Source: Pseudomonas cichorii (lineage in GTDB: Bacteria > Pseudomonadota > Gammaproteobacteria > Pseudomonadales > Pseudomonadaceae). From it: DNA of 64,000 nucleotides. The position numbers and the translations under genes were made by a program. Below, one piece after another: positions 54,092 to 62,986 of the stretch (positions are counted from its first letter, which is position 1; each line of letters begins with the position of its first letter). Below the pieces are notes generated by a model that was not told the DNA's origin, searched no databases, and saw only the letters and a program-made list of their open reading frames with translations. The DNA lies in the NCBI RefSeq assembly GCF_015471405.1, contig NZ_BLVZ01000006.1:124001-188000 (forward strand), written 5' to 3'.

Positions 54092-54193
54092 CGAGGTAAA
54101 AATCTCCCACTGATGGCCGCGAGAATAAAAGGCAGGGTGTTCAAGAAAGGGTGAGCCCTGCATTGTCTGCCTCTAACGCCTTGTCATTGCTGG

Positions 54194-55090
54194 TTAATCC
54201 TTCCGGTAGCGCAGGGCGTCGACCAGCAGTTGAAAGGCGGGAGTATTCTGCCGACGGCTAGGATAGTAGAGGTAGTAACCCGCAAACTCAGGGCACCAGT
54301 CGTCCAGCACTCTCACAAGGCGTCCGGCTTCGACATGGCGTATCACTTGGGAGTCGAGTAGAGACGCGAGCCCGAATCCGGCAAGCGCCGCTTCCAGGAT
54401 CATCTCGGGGCGGTTGAATGCAACTTGTCCCGAGACGCGAACCTGGGTCTGCCGACCCTCTTTCTCGAACTGCCACGCGGACATTCCACCCAGTGTCGGA
54501 AACCTGCGATTGATGCATTGATGATTGGCGAGTTGCTCTGGATGAGTCGGGACTGGATGCCTGGCCAGATATGCCGGTGAACCCACGATGACGCAGCGTT
54601 CCATGGGGCCAATAGGTATGGCGATCATGTCCTTGCTCACGTTCTCACCCAGGCGAATGCCTGCGTCATAGCGCTCGGCAACGATATCGACGAAGCCGTT
54701 ATCGACAGTGACCTCGACTTCGATGTCAGGGTATTTGGGAAGCAGGCGATTCAGCGCAGGCCACAGGATGGTCTCGGCCACGTGATCTGCTGTCGTGATG
54801 CGGATGGTCCCGGCAGGTTTGTCACGCACATCGGTCAGGCTTTCCAACTGAGCCGTGATGTCGGCAAGCGCGGGCTTGAGTGTTTCAAGCAGCCGTTCCC
54901 CGGCATCGGTGGGGGACACGCTGCGGGTGGTGCGGGTGAGAAGACGCACGCCTAGCCGCGCTTCCAGCCTGCGGATCTTATGGCTCAGCGCCGATTGGGA
55001 TGTTCCGAGACGGCCCGCAGCGCGGGTGAAGCTGCATTCTTCGGCAACGGCCACAAAAGCCATCAGGCTGCCCATCTCTTCCTGAAACAT
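54194..55090 (-). CDS. LysR-family transcriptional regulator
   Basis: 298-aa regulator with the helix-turn-helix at residues 19-38 (CSFTRAAGRLGTSQSALSHK) and linker ARLGVRLLTRTTRSVSPTDAG, the CrgA-like subgroup. It faces the FG-GAP gene across 200 bp that contain a strong palindrome, and probably regulates it. Confidence 0.9.
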   Translation of the reverse strand: MFQEEMGSLMAFVAVAEECSFTRAAGRLGTSQSALSHKIRRLEARLGVRLLTRTTRSVSPTDAGERLLETLKPALADITAQLESLTDVRDKPAGTIRITTADHVAETILWPALNRLLPKYPDIEVEVTVDNGFVDIVAERYDAGIRLGENVSKDMIAIPIGPMERCVIVGSPAYLARHPVPTHPEQLANHQCINRRFPTLGGMSAWQFEKEGRQTQVRVSGQVAFNRPEMILEAALAGFGLASLLDSQVIRHVEAGRLVRVLDDWCPEFAGYYLYYPSRRQNTPAFQLLVDALRYRKD

Positions 55091-55174
55091 TTAGTCACCC
55101 TTGTCATGAACTGTGCGCCGATACGCCTTCAGGATCTTATAGGCTCCCCGTTTCACTGCCTATCTCCGGTTTAT

Positions 55175-55195
55175 ATATGACGTTGCGTCATATAC
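55175..55195. promoter_or_regulatory. Palindromic operator candidate between LysR and FG-GAP genes
   Basis: TATATGACG / CGTCATATA, a perfect 9-bp inverted repeat with a 3-bp centre (TTG), about 85 bp upstream of the LysR start and 98 bp upstream of the FG-GAP start. Confidence 0.6.
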
Positions 55196-55292
55196 CCATT
55201 CGATATTGCCTACTTAATCTTTCGGATCTTCCCGGTCAATAATCGGCGCTATAGCACCGCGCCGAGCGCTCGAATGACTGAAAGGAGATTTC

Positions 55293-56636
55293 ATGAAAAG
55301 CAGCTTCTACGGACGAATGGGCTGGGTGACCTCAGGGTTCCTCTCGGTCATCTCGGCGGGTGTCCATGCCGCATCTTCCACCACCGTTGCAGATGCTTTT
55401 GACATCATCCCTGAACGACCTTCAAGAGTCTTCGCAGACGCTACCGCCACCCACGTGCCTGTCGCGCCGAGCCTCCATGCAACTGACTCGGTGTTCGTCG
55501 ATGTCGACAAGGACGGCGATCTGGATGTGGTGGTATCCGTCGAGCATGGTGTGAATCGCCTTTATCTCAATGACGGTCATGGCCGATTGACCATTAAACC
55601 GGGCGCCTTTGGAGCGGTGGTGCATGACAGCGAGCATGTCCGGGCCGCTGATTTGAATGCTGATGGCAACATGGACGTGGTATTCGTGGCTGAAGCCGAT
55701 GAGGTGCATCAGCTTTTTCTGGGTGACGGGAAAGGCGGATTTACCGACGCCAGTGATCGTTTGCCTGAAACCAGCCAAGGCAATGCCCTGGCGTTGGGTG
55801 ATGTCAATGGAGACAACCTGCCCGACATCCTGATTGGCAGCACAGGCGAAACGGATTACGCGCCCGACGCGAAGATTGTTCCAGCACGAAACCTGCTATT
55901 TCTGAACGACCCCAAGCGACCTGGCCATTTCATCAATGCCACGCAAACCCATCTGCCAAAGACCAACGATCAAACCGAAGGGGTGGTTTTGGCTGACATG
56001 GACGGTGACGGGGATCTCGATATGGTGCTGGCAAGCCCGGCGTTACCGAACCGGCTCTTGCTGAACGACGGGAAAGGGCATTTCAAGGATGCTTCCGACC
56101 GACTCGACCTGCGCGTACCGATGGAAACCCGGGAAGTACACGTTGCCGACATGAACCGCGACGGCCATCTGGATATCGTATTTTTCAATATCACCAGCAA
56201 TAACTTCGGGTGGGACAAGGATCCTCAAACCCGGATTCTGGTGAACGATGGCAAGGGGCGTTTCCTGGATGAAACAGCGCAGCGGTTCCCCGCGCACACG
56301 TTTTCAAGCTGGGCCGGGACAGTGGTGGATTTCAACGGCGACGGGCACCCCGATCTGCTCGTCGGTGCAATTCAGATCCCGGGGTTCGTTCCGCTCCAGT
56401 TGCGTGCGTGGCAGAACGATGGTCAAGGCCATTTCAAGGATGTCACCGCCGATGTCGTACCCGGCATCACTGTAGGGCGTAGCTGGAGCATGGGGCGCGG
56501 TGATCTGGACGGTGATGGCAAGGACGATGTCTTTATCGGCGGTTGGGGAACCCAGGCACGGCTGCTGCTCAGTGACAAAGAGGGGTATCGGAGTTCGTTG
56601 CCGCCCATGACGCAGTTGACCCCGGTTTCACGCTAG
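55293..56636 (+). CDS. Secreted FG-GAP/VCBS repeat protein
   Basis: 447-aa exported protein (signal about 1-26, ending VHA-A) built of seven blade-like repeats, each with an Asp-rich calcium loop: DVDKDGDLDVV, DLNADGNMDVV, DVNGDNLPDI, DMDGDGDLDMV, DMNRDGHLDIV, DFNGDGHPDLL, DLDGDGKDDVF. This indicates an integrin-like beta-propeller with no fused enzyme. AAGGAG precedes the ATG. Partner unknown. Confidence 0.85.
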   Translation: MKSSFYGRMGWVTSGFLSVISAGVHAASSTTVADAFDIIPERPSRVFADATATHVPVAPSLHATDSVFVDVDKDGDLDVVVSVEHGVNRLYLNDGHGRLTIKPGAFGAVVHDSEHVRAADLNADGNMDVVFVAEADEVHQLFLGDGKGGFTDASDRLPETSQGNALALGDVNGDNLPDILIGSTGETDYAPDAKIVPARNLLFLNDPKRPGHFINATQTHLPKTNDQTEGVVLADMDGDGDLDMVLASPALPNRLLLNDGKGHFKDASDRLDLRVPMETREVHVADMNRDGHLDIVFFNITSNNFGWDKDPQTRILVNDGKGRFLDETAQRFPAHTFSSWAGTVVDFNGDGHPDLLVGAIQIPGFVPLQLRAWQNDGQGHFKDVTADVVPGITVGRSWSMGRGDLDGDGKDDVFIGGWGTQARLLLSDKEGYRSSLPPMTQLTPVSR

Positions 56637-56775
56637 GGTTGTTGTGTTGGATCGATCAGGTCTTTCGAGACAGTACCGGGTGTGGAGCACGTTTCTCTGC
56701 CGTGGCACTCGACGGTATGTTTGACAAGTAGCCGCCCAAAGCGGCTGCTTTGTATTTTATTTCAAGGTTGAAGCC

Positions 56776-57900
56776 GTGTTTCATACGTATCTCACTATTG
56801 CTTGCCTCTATGTCCTGGCGCGGTGTGTTTATCCGCTGAAGATTTCAAAGTTCGCACGCTTGTTGATAGCCATCGGTCTGCTGATCATTTCCAAGTATCA
56901 CTATGGGTCCTTGTTGATCTATGGAGACATGTGGTCGCCAGAGTTACCTTTTGGGGTCGTACTTATCCTGGGCTGGCTGTTCTGCGCCTTTGTGTTGCTC
57001 ACGGTGTTCACGTTGATCAGCGATGTGGCGGGCCTTGCTCTGATAGTATCCGGGCGTCGGCCAGTATTCACGCGGATAGCCCCCAGGTTGCGGGCCGGCT
57101 CGGTCGTGGTGGCATTAGGTCTGGCGGCAGTGGGGGTCCAGCAGGCGACCAGGGTCCCGGAGGTTCGCAGGGTTGAACTGGCCATTGATAACCTGCCCCC
57201 GGAGTTCAATGGATTCCGTTTCGTACAGCTCAGCGACCTTCATATCAGTCGGCTGTTTCCTGAGCGCTGGGCCCGCGCAGTGGTCGATCGAACCAACGAA
57301 CTTTCACCTGACCTTGTGCTGATCTCCGGCGACCTTATCGACGGCTATACGCAGGCAAGACGTAACGATGTAAAACCTTTGGCAGACCTGCAGGCGCGAT
57401 ACGGCGTGATCGGTATCCCCGGCAATCACGAGTATTACTTCGATTACTCTGCGTGGGCACCTGTGTTCAAGGGCATGGGGATAAAAATGCTGGAGAACCA
57501 GCATGTGGTACTTCAGCAGGGGAGTGCGGCCCTCACGATTGCAGGTGTCACGGATGATGTCGCCCCGAAATACGGATTTGCAGGCCCGGATCTGGCCCGG
57601 GCACTGGCTGGAGCCCCGGCCGGCGCACCAACGATTCTGCTCAGTCACAGGCCCGAAGGGGCAATGAAAAATGCTGAAGCAGGCGTTCAGGTGCAACTGT
57701 CCGGTCATACGCATGGGGGCATGATCGTGGGGTTTGATCAAGTCGTTGCCGGTGCCAACGAAGGGTATGTATCCCGCGGCTATGACGTGGGCCGGATGAA
57801 GTTGTACGTGAGCAATGGCACAGGATTATGGATGGGGTTCCCTGTTCGGCTGGGTGTCCCTTCCGAGATAACTGAATTTGTACTCAGGCCAGCAGGTTAA
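56776..57900 (+). CDS. Membrane-anchored calcineurin-like metallophosphoesterase
   Basis: 374-aa protein. The first 130 residues hold about four membrane helices; the catalytic part has the full metal-site set: QLSDLHIS, ISGDLIDG, GIPGNHEYY, LLSHRPEG and SGHTHGG. It resembles YkuE-like phosphoesterases; the substrate is unknown. GTG and ATG are both possible; GTG at 56776 (GTGTTTCATACG) is used as the first codon of the helix region. It is downstream of the FG-GAP gene, with 139 bp between. Confidence 0.85.
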   Translation: MFHTYLTIACLYVLARCVYPLKISKFARLLIAIGLLIISKYHYGSLLIYGDMWSPELPFGVVLILGWLFCAFVLLTVFTLISDVAGLALIVSGRRPVFTRIAPRLRAGSVVVALGLAAVGVQQATRVPEVRRVELAIDNLPPEFNGFRFVQLSDLHISRLFPERWARAVVDRTNELSPDLVLISGDLIDGYTQARRNDVKPLADLQARYGVIGIPGNHEYYFDYSAWAPVFKGMGIKMLENQHVVLQQGSAALTIAGVTDDVAPKYGFAGPDLARALAGAPAGAPTILLSHRPEGAMKNAEAGVQVQLSGHTHGGMIVGFDQVVAGANEGYVSRGYDVGRMKLYVSNGTGLWMGFPVRLGVPSEITEFVLRPAG

Positions 57901-57942
57901 GTCTGTGGAAGGCCTGTACTTGTAAGTGATCGGGCAGGACCA

Positions 57943-57996
57943 GGCTTTGTACGAAAAGTGACTGCGCTCGGTGATGCTGCGTTAAAAACAGGCTCG
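57943..57996. mobile_element. Half copy of the MITE-like element
   Basis: Matches the left arm of the element at 46027 over 54 bp with one change (GTGACTGCG for GTGGCTGCG), then diverges. No right inverted repeat follows, so it is a truncated remnant. Confidence 0.75.
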
Positions 57997-58094
57997 TGCG
58001 CGAGTCCGGGCTCTCTGGGGCGAGCAAGGGGTGACGGTATTGTCCCCATACTCAAGCTGATATCATTCGCTAGTTCACAGATTGAGTGGAAAAC

Positions 58095-58265
58095 ATGAAC
58101 CGTCGTAAGAAAATACAGCAGCTATTGAAGGCTCACGCCAAAAAGGCCAGTGCCAAATTGGCACCGAAAAACAAGCCGAAATACATCTGTAAAGCTGACC
58201 GACTGAAGCTGGCTGCTGAACCCGTTCAAGACGCGAACGTTTCATCTGCTGGCGACTCCCTGTGA
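58095..58265 (+). CDS. DUF2986 small basic protein
   Basis: 56-aa protein too short for routine gene finding. It begins MNRRKKIQQLLKAHAKKASA and continues LAPKNKPKYICKADRLKLA, which fits the DUF2986 family of small Lys/Arg-rich proteins of unknown function found in Vibrio and Pseudomonas. TGGA lies 7-10 bp upstream. The basic N-terminal half suggests nucleic-acid or ribosome contact, but this is inference. Confidence 0.75.
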   Translation: MNRRKKIQQLLKAHAKKASAKLAPKNKPKYICKADRLKLAAEPVQDANVSSAGDSL

Positions 58266-58388
58266 AGGCGCGCCCAGGCAGGCAATATTCATAGCGCCAG
58301 GGAGATATGGTTGGGCTCGTACTGGCCCGCTGTCGCCAGGATCTCGCTCGAAATTTTCAGCGCACACCATTGAACGCATGCCCGAAGC

Positions 58389-58595
58389 TTTTCTACAGGC
58401 AAATAAAAACCCGCCGAAGCGGGTTTTTCCAAAGACCATTCCAACTCCCTGTCGGCAGCCCTCCGGGCCATGGTCGATCGTCCTTGATCCTGGCGAACTC
58501 CTTGTTCACCAGTTGTTGGATCCAATCTTACGAGGCCTGGCGAAGGGTAGAAAGAGCGAATCGTCCTCGGGTTGTGTAAGCCTTTGGCTATGCGT
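58389..58595 (-). repeat. 207-bp element, copy B (candidate small RNA gene)
   Basis: Same 207-bp length as copy A, with about 20 substitutions and no indels. In the terminator-side half most changes fall in hairpin loops (AAGGAC for AAGGAT) or improve a stem: the GCC-GGC hairpin inside the GACCAT arm gains a C-G pair. The 9-bp AAGGA hairpin and the terminator are unchanged. The reading frame on the minus strand is open through this copy only, which argues against a protein. Confidence 0.85.
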
Positions 58596-58759
58596 GGCGT
58601 GAAATTTCCCTGATCCATTTCGGACGCAGGCTGCCTGCGCGCTGATCCATCTGGTCGCGACGGCTGTATTCCAGACTATGAACAGAGTATCAAGAGGCAA
58701 GGCAGATTCTATTGTTGTGTGTGCAAATATAGAAAGGATAAGTCAGAGGTTTTACTTGA

Positions 58760-59155
58760 TTACAGGCACGCTATCTTTTCGGTTTTAGCCAGCGTTTTTC
58801 CATTGTTGTCAATAAGCGCTATTTGTAGATCCGGGCCTGCGTTCTTTTCAACCAACGTATAATGTTGGTCAGCCATGAAGTTGTCATAAGCGAGTGTGGC
58901 CAGGCAGCGGCGATGGCTCTGTTGGTAGCCGATCTGCACAAGGCCCAGCTCCAGTTCGTGTTTCCCTTCCGATACCTGGAACTGTGTCAGGCTTTGGGGG
59001 CGCTGCTGATCCAGCCGTCTGGCGGTCATTTCATTGCCAATCCGTGCTTGTAGGTGAACGACGGATTCACCACTTTTAATAGCAGGAGATTTTGTTGAAC
59101 ATGCGGTCAGAATCAATATGGAAAACATGAGTAACGTGGATTTTAACAAGTTCAT
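58760..59155 (-). CDS. Small lipoprotein of unknown function
   Basis: 131-aa protein with the lipobox ILTACST (lipidated C19) and two further Cys (RRCLATL, KIACL) that could form a disulfide. The middle segment FQVSEGKHELELGLVQIGYQ resembles PEGA-like or lipoprotein beta domains of envelope stress proteins. More A+T-rich than its neighbours. It lies between copies B and C of the 207-bp element. Confidence 0.7.
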   Translation of the reverse strand: MNLLKSTLLMFSILILTACSTKSPAIKSGESVVHLQARIGNEMTARRLDQQRPQSLTQFQVSEGKHELELGLVQIGYQQSHRRCLATLAYDNFMADQHYTLVEKNAGPDLQIALIDNNGKTLAKTEKIACL

Positions 59156-59454
59156 AGTACGGCTTCTCTGTCTAAAGATAGGGTGGGTGGCTTATATGAA
59201 GTTAATGTTTATGGCCGCAGGGAAACGACATGCAGGCCAAAACGATGGCGCATCGGTTTTCTGGCACGGGCAGCCAGATCGATAACTTGATGTTTTCGTA
59301 TTGTGTTGGAGTCGGCTTATTCTATGCGTGAGCATGTTCTGCCGCATCGCAAGATGCTGCAAGCCTCTATGCACAGGATTGTATAATCCTGCCTCGAGGG
59401 ATCTCGCTTTGAGGGGGGGCTGTGGTGAGCGCTTACCGAAAAACCTGCTTTCAC

Positions 59455-59661
59455 TTTTCTGCAGGCAAATAAAAACCCGCCGAAGCGGGTTTTTCCCAAG
59501 ACCATTCCAACTCCCTGTCGGCTGCCTTCCCGGCGATGGTCGATCATCCTTGATCCTGGCGAACTCCTTGTTCACCAGTTGTTGGATCCAATATTACGAG
59601 CCTTGTTGAAGGGTAAAAAGAGCGAATTGTCCTCGGGTCGTGTAAGCCTTTGGCTATACGT
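59455..59661 (-). repeat. 207-bp element, copy C (candidate small RNA gene)
   Basis: Identical to copy A from its seventh base through the terminator and all three hairpins (about 130 bp; 59462-59591), then six changes in the remaining 70 bp and one in the first seven bases. This uneven pattern suggests that the hairpin half is the functional unit. It lies about 130 bp upstream of the saccharopine-dehydrogenase-like gene, transcribed away from it. Confidence 0.85.
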
Positions 59662-59789
59662 TGGATCTGAAATTTCCCTATGCCCTTCGCCCGCGAAAGG
59701 GATCAAGCGACGATCCTCTCAGCTTGAACGCCTGTGGAATATCAGCGAAGCTGCCGCCGCATCAATCAATGGATATCGGGAAGTTGCGC

Positions 59790-60911
59790 ATGACGCTCAG
59801 AGTGATGGTGGTCGGTGGCTATGGAAACTTCGGCAGTATCATTTGCCGCCATCTGGCCGCTGTACCCGATATCGAGCTGGTGATTACAGGGCGTGATGCG
59901 CAAAAGCTGTCCGGCAAGGTCGAGGCACTTGGGCGGCAGTCTGGCAAGACCGTGCAAAGCTGGTGCGGCAATGCCATGGGCGCTGACCTGAAGCCGGCAC
60001 TGGTGCAAATGGGCATTCAGTGGGTGATTCACACGGCTGGTCCGTTTCAGGGGCAATCCTATGCCATTGCCGAATCCTGCATCGAGGCTGGTGTCAATTA
60101 CTGCGATTTGTCTGATTGCCGTCATTTCGTCAACGGCATTGCAGCGCTCGATGCGCGCGCCAGGGCGGCGGGCGTGGCGATCTTCAGTGGTTGCAGCTCG
60201 GTGCCTTCGTTGTCTTCGGCCATCATCGATCAACATCGCCATCGCTTTACCCGTATCGACACCATCAACCATGGCATTTCTTCGTCAGCGAAAATGCCGG
60301 GCCTGTCGACCATAGAAGGTGTGCTGGCGTACGCCGGCAAGCCGATCAGCCAGCTCAAGGAAGGGCAGGTGCATCCAGTGCCCGGCTGGCAGGGGCTGAC
60401 CTTGCGCAAGATGCCGATGATGGGCACCCGGCTCCTGGCCAATGTCGATGTCCCCGACATGGATATCTTTGCCGGGCGCTATGGCGCCAGGAACCTGAGC
60501 TTCAAGGCCGGGTCGGGTTTGAAGCTCGGAGGTGTCGCCAACTATTTGCTGGCTCTGGCAGTGAAGGCGGGGTTGATCCGTTCTGTTCCTGCGTGGGCTG
60601 CGAGGCTGCATCGCTGGGGGACGTGGTTTGAGCGTTTTGGTGACGGAAAAAGTGCGATGTTCATTGATGTTCTCGGCCGCGACCATGACGCCAGGCCGTT
60701 GCTGATGACGGTGCAATTGACGGCTTCCAATGACAAAGGGCCGGAAATTCCCAGTTGTGCAGCCGTCGCCCTGATGGAAAAGGTCAATCGCGGTTACAAG
60801 CCTGAACCCGGTGCCCGAGCCTGCGTGGGAGAGATCACCGTTGACGAGTACCTGGCAGCGATCAACGAGCCGTTGAATATCCACATGTCTGTGCAGTTTT
60901 CTGACAAGTAG
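59790..60911 (+). CDS. Saccharopine-dehydrogenase-like NAD(P)-binding protein
   Basis: 373-aa oxidoreductase-like protein. The Rossmann motif VVGGYGNFGSIICRHL starts near residue 6; HTAGPFQGQSYAIAESCIEAG and NYCDLSDCRHFV follow, as in saccharopine-dehydrogenase-like proteins. ATG 59790 has GGGAAG 9 bp upstream; the in-frame ATG at 59769 has no ribosome-binding site. Reaction unknown. Probably co-transcribed with the DUF2269 gene 9 bp downstream. Confidence 0.8.
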   Translation: MTLRVMVVGGYGNFGSIICRHLAAVPDIELVITGRDAQKLSGKVEALGRQSGKTVQSWCGNAMGADLKPALVQMGIQWVIHTAGPFQGQSYAIAESCIEAGVNYCDLSDCRHFVNGIAALDARARAAGVAIFSGCSSVPSLSSAIIDQHRHRFTRIDTINHGISSSAKMPGLSTIEGVLAYAGKPISQLKEGQVHPVPGWQGLTLRKMPMMGTRLLANVDVPDMDIFAGRYGARNLSFKAGSGLKLGGVANYLLALAVKAGLIRSVPAWAARLHRWGTWFERFGDGKSAMFIDVLGRDHDARPLLMTVQLTASNDKGPEIPSCAAVALMEKVNRGYKPEPGARACVGEITVDEYLAAINEPLNIHMSVQFSDK

Positions 60912-60920
60912 CGCTGACCG

Positions 60921-61412
60921 ATGACTTATCTTCTCCTGAAATACACCCACGTCATCGCGGCGATTTTCCTGTTTGGTTTCGGCATGGGGTCTTACCTGTA
61001 CCTGATCGCCGCCAGCCGCACCGCCAACCCGCAAGTCATCGCCCATGTCGCCAGAATGGTGGTGCGCTTCGACACCTGGATTACCACCCCGGCGGGTTTT
61101 GTGCAGATCATCACCGGTTACCTGCTGACCCGGCTCACCGGCCTGCCACTGACCACGGAATGGGTACTGACCTCGCTGGTGATTTTCCTGTGTGTCGGCT
61201 CACTCTGGCTGCCGGTGCTGGTCCTGCAAAAGCAATTGCAGACGATGGCTCTGGCCGCGGTTGATTCGGGTGCAGAATTGGGGGCGGAGTATCGGTCGAT
61301 CTACCGGAAGTGGTTCTGGATGGGCGTGCTCGGGTTTGCGGGCATGTTCGTTATTGTGATGATCATGGTGACGAAGATGGCGCCATGGCAGTTTGCCGGG
61401 TTATTGCTTTGA
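60921..61412 (+). CDS. DUF2269 membrane protein
   Basis: 163-aa protein with four membrane helices (KYTHVIAAIFLFGFGMGSY; TPAGFVQIITGYLLTR; SLVIFLCVGSLWLPVLVL; WMGVLGFAGMFVIVMIMV). The conserved THV His near residue 10 fits DUF2269. Function unknown. It follows the saccharopine-dehydrogenase-like gene by 9 bp, a pairing common in Pseudomonas. Confidence 0.85.
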   Translation: MTYLLLKYTHVIAAIFLFGFGMGSYLYLIAASRTANPQVIAHVARMVVRFDTWITTPAGFVQIITGYLLTRLTGLPLTTEWVLTSLVIFLCVGSLWLPVLVLQKQLQTMALAAVDSGAELGAEYRSIYRKWFWMGVLGFAGMFVIVMIMVTKMAPWQFAGLLL

Positions 61413-61465
61413 ATATGCCCCGATAACTTACTGCATCCACTGGATGCCGCTGGATCGTTGAAAGT

Positions 61466-61498
61466 GGAGGGCCTATGACCTGAGCCGATAAGCCCTCC
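61466..61498. terminator. Weak hairpin between convergent genes
   Basis: GGAGGGC (61466-61472) and GCCCTCC (61492-61498) form a 7-bp stem between the DUF2269 and monooxygenase genes. There is no long T run. Confidence 0.35.
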
Positions 61499-61542
61499 TT
61501 CCCGATTGGTAAACCTGCCAAGGGCATCGATACAAGGAGTGG

Positions 61543-61857
61543 TTACCGGATCAGCTTCAACGTCTGGAGGTGAGTGGGTTCGGAACACAGCGATTCTGCT
61601 GCCGAAACAAATGACAGAAAGTGTGCTGTGGTCGTGTGTTCATCAAGGGCGGCTTGACTAGACCAGGCCTCATAAATGACGAACGTTCCAGAGTGCTCTG
61701 TATCGACGTGCAGCACATAATGAATACAGCCCGGCTCTGCCCGGGACGCAGAGACAAGCACACTCAGCATTTCAGCCAATCGGGATTCTTCACCGGCAAT
61801 CGCCTTCAGGGTCGCGATGATATGAACCTGTGTGTTTTCTAATTCAGTGGTGCTCAT
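61543..61857 (-). CDS. Putative quinol monooxygenase (ABM domain)
   Basis: 104-aa single-domain antibiotic-biosynthesis monooxygenase fold (YgiN-like). Marks: VHIIATLKAIAGEESRLAEM, SRAEPGCIHYVLHVD and FVIYEAWSSQAALDEHTTTAH. ATG 61857 has AAGGA 7 bp upstream; the upstream start at 61878 is inferior. First of four minus-strand redox-related genes; gaps and partial overlaps suggest shared regulation. Confidence 0.85.
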   Translation of the reverse strand: MSTTELENTQVHIIATLKAIAGEESRLAEMLSVLVSASRAEPGCIHYVLHVDTEHSGTFVIYEAWSSQAALDEHTTTAHFLSFVSAAESLCSEPTHLQTLKLIR

Positions 61858-61901
61858 GGCTAATCCTTGGCAATTCATTTGAGTGACACAGAAGGTATCG
61901 T

Positions 61902-62903
61902 TTATACGCTCTGTCGCTCGATGACAATCTTTCCGATGGCATGACCTGACTCAAGACGCGCATGCGCAGCGCTGACTCCTGATGCCGTAAATTCATGACG
62001 GCTGTCGATCAAGGGTTGAATCAGGCCTCGATCAACCAGTGCAGCCAGACGCTCCAGGATGTCGCCATGATGTTTTCTGTCTTCGTCATGAATGATGGAG
62101 ATGGCCATGAATACAAAGTCGAGTCGCAGAGCCTTGAAATGCATGTCGGTAAGGTCGTGAGTGTCGTAACCAATGATCGATACGACATGCCCTTTGCGTT
62201 TTGCTGCTTTCAGCGAGTGTTGTAAGACTTCGCCTCCCAGGGTGTCGAAGACCGTATCAAAACCTTTGCCCCGGGTAATTCGCTGACTGTATTCCAGCGG
62301 TTTCTCGCTGCGATAGAAAATTACTTCATCGGCACCCAGACGGCGGGCTACTTCGGCTTTTTCAGGCGTCGAAACCGTTGTTGATACCCGCGCACCCATG
62401 ACCTTCGCCAACTGAATGGCGATATGACCGACCCCGCCGGTACCGCCGTGCACCAGAACATTATCGTTGGGTTTGATCGAGGCTCTGTCGATTAGCGCTT
62501 CCCATGCGGTAATGGCCACCAGTGGCAAGCTCGCGGCCTCTCCAAAGGACAACGATTCAGGTTTGAGGGCGAGCATGTTTGCGTCTGCCTCCATCTGATC
62601 GGCCAAGGCACCTGGAATGCCGACGATACCGCCGAAGCACCCGTAGACTTCATCGCCAGGTTTGAAGCGGGTCACCCCGTCACCGACTGAACTGATCACT
62701 CCGGAAACATCGATGTGGAGAATGGCAGGGAACGTGAGGCCATCCGTGCCCTCGCTGCCTCGGCGAATTTTCGTATCCACTGGATTCACGCTGGTCGCGC
62801 GAATATCAATGATGACGTGACCGGGACGGGCGACGGGGTCAGTGGTGTCTATTTCAATAAAGACATGGCAGTCACCATGCTGATTGATCGCGATAGCTTT
62901 CAA
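61902..62903 (-). CDS. Zinc-independent quinone oxidoreductase (MDR family)
   Basis: 333-aa medium-chain dehydrogenase/reductase. The NADPH-binding motif is VLVHGGTGGVGHIAIQLA (near residue 150), with SVNPVDTKIRRG at the start of the substrate region. The catalytic zinc ligands of alcohol dehydrogenases are absent. The GDEVYGCFGG and LPLVAITAWEAL blocks fit the quinone-oxidoreductase/ZTA1 branch. Confidence 0.9.
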   Translation of the reverse strand: MKAIAINQHGDCHVFIEIDTTDPVARPGHVIIDIRATSVNPVDTKIRRGSEGTDGLTFPAILHIDVSGVISSVGDGVTRFKPGDEVYGCFGGIVGIPGALADQMEADANMLALKPESLSFGEAASLPLVAITAWEALIDRASIKPNDNVLVHGGTGGVGHIAIQLAKVMGARVSTTVSTPEKAEVARRLGADEVIFYRSEKPLEYSQRITRGKGFDTVFDTLGGEVLQHSLKAAKRKGHVVSIIGYDTHDLTDMHFKALRLDFVFMAISIIHDEDRKHHGDILERLAALVDRGLIQPLIDSRHEFTASGVSAAHARLESGHAIGKIVIERQSV

Positions 62904-62986
62904 AAGTAAACCTCATAGAATTCGAGAACCCGATGCTTGGGCATTTCGTTACGATTCAGCGCCTGTCGTGGTTATAGCGTGAGATA

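Noticed and set aside
58289..58618. Minus-strand 109-codon frame over copy B
   Set aside because: The equivalent frame has a stop in copies A and C, so it is not a conserved protein.
59192..59575. Minus-strand 127-codon frame over copy C of the 207-bp element
   Set aside because: The frame is interrupted or different in copies A and B, and part of it is the translated terminator hairpin.
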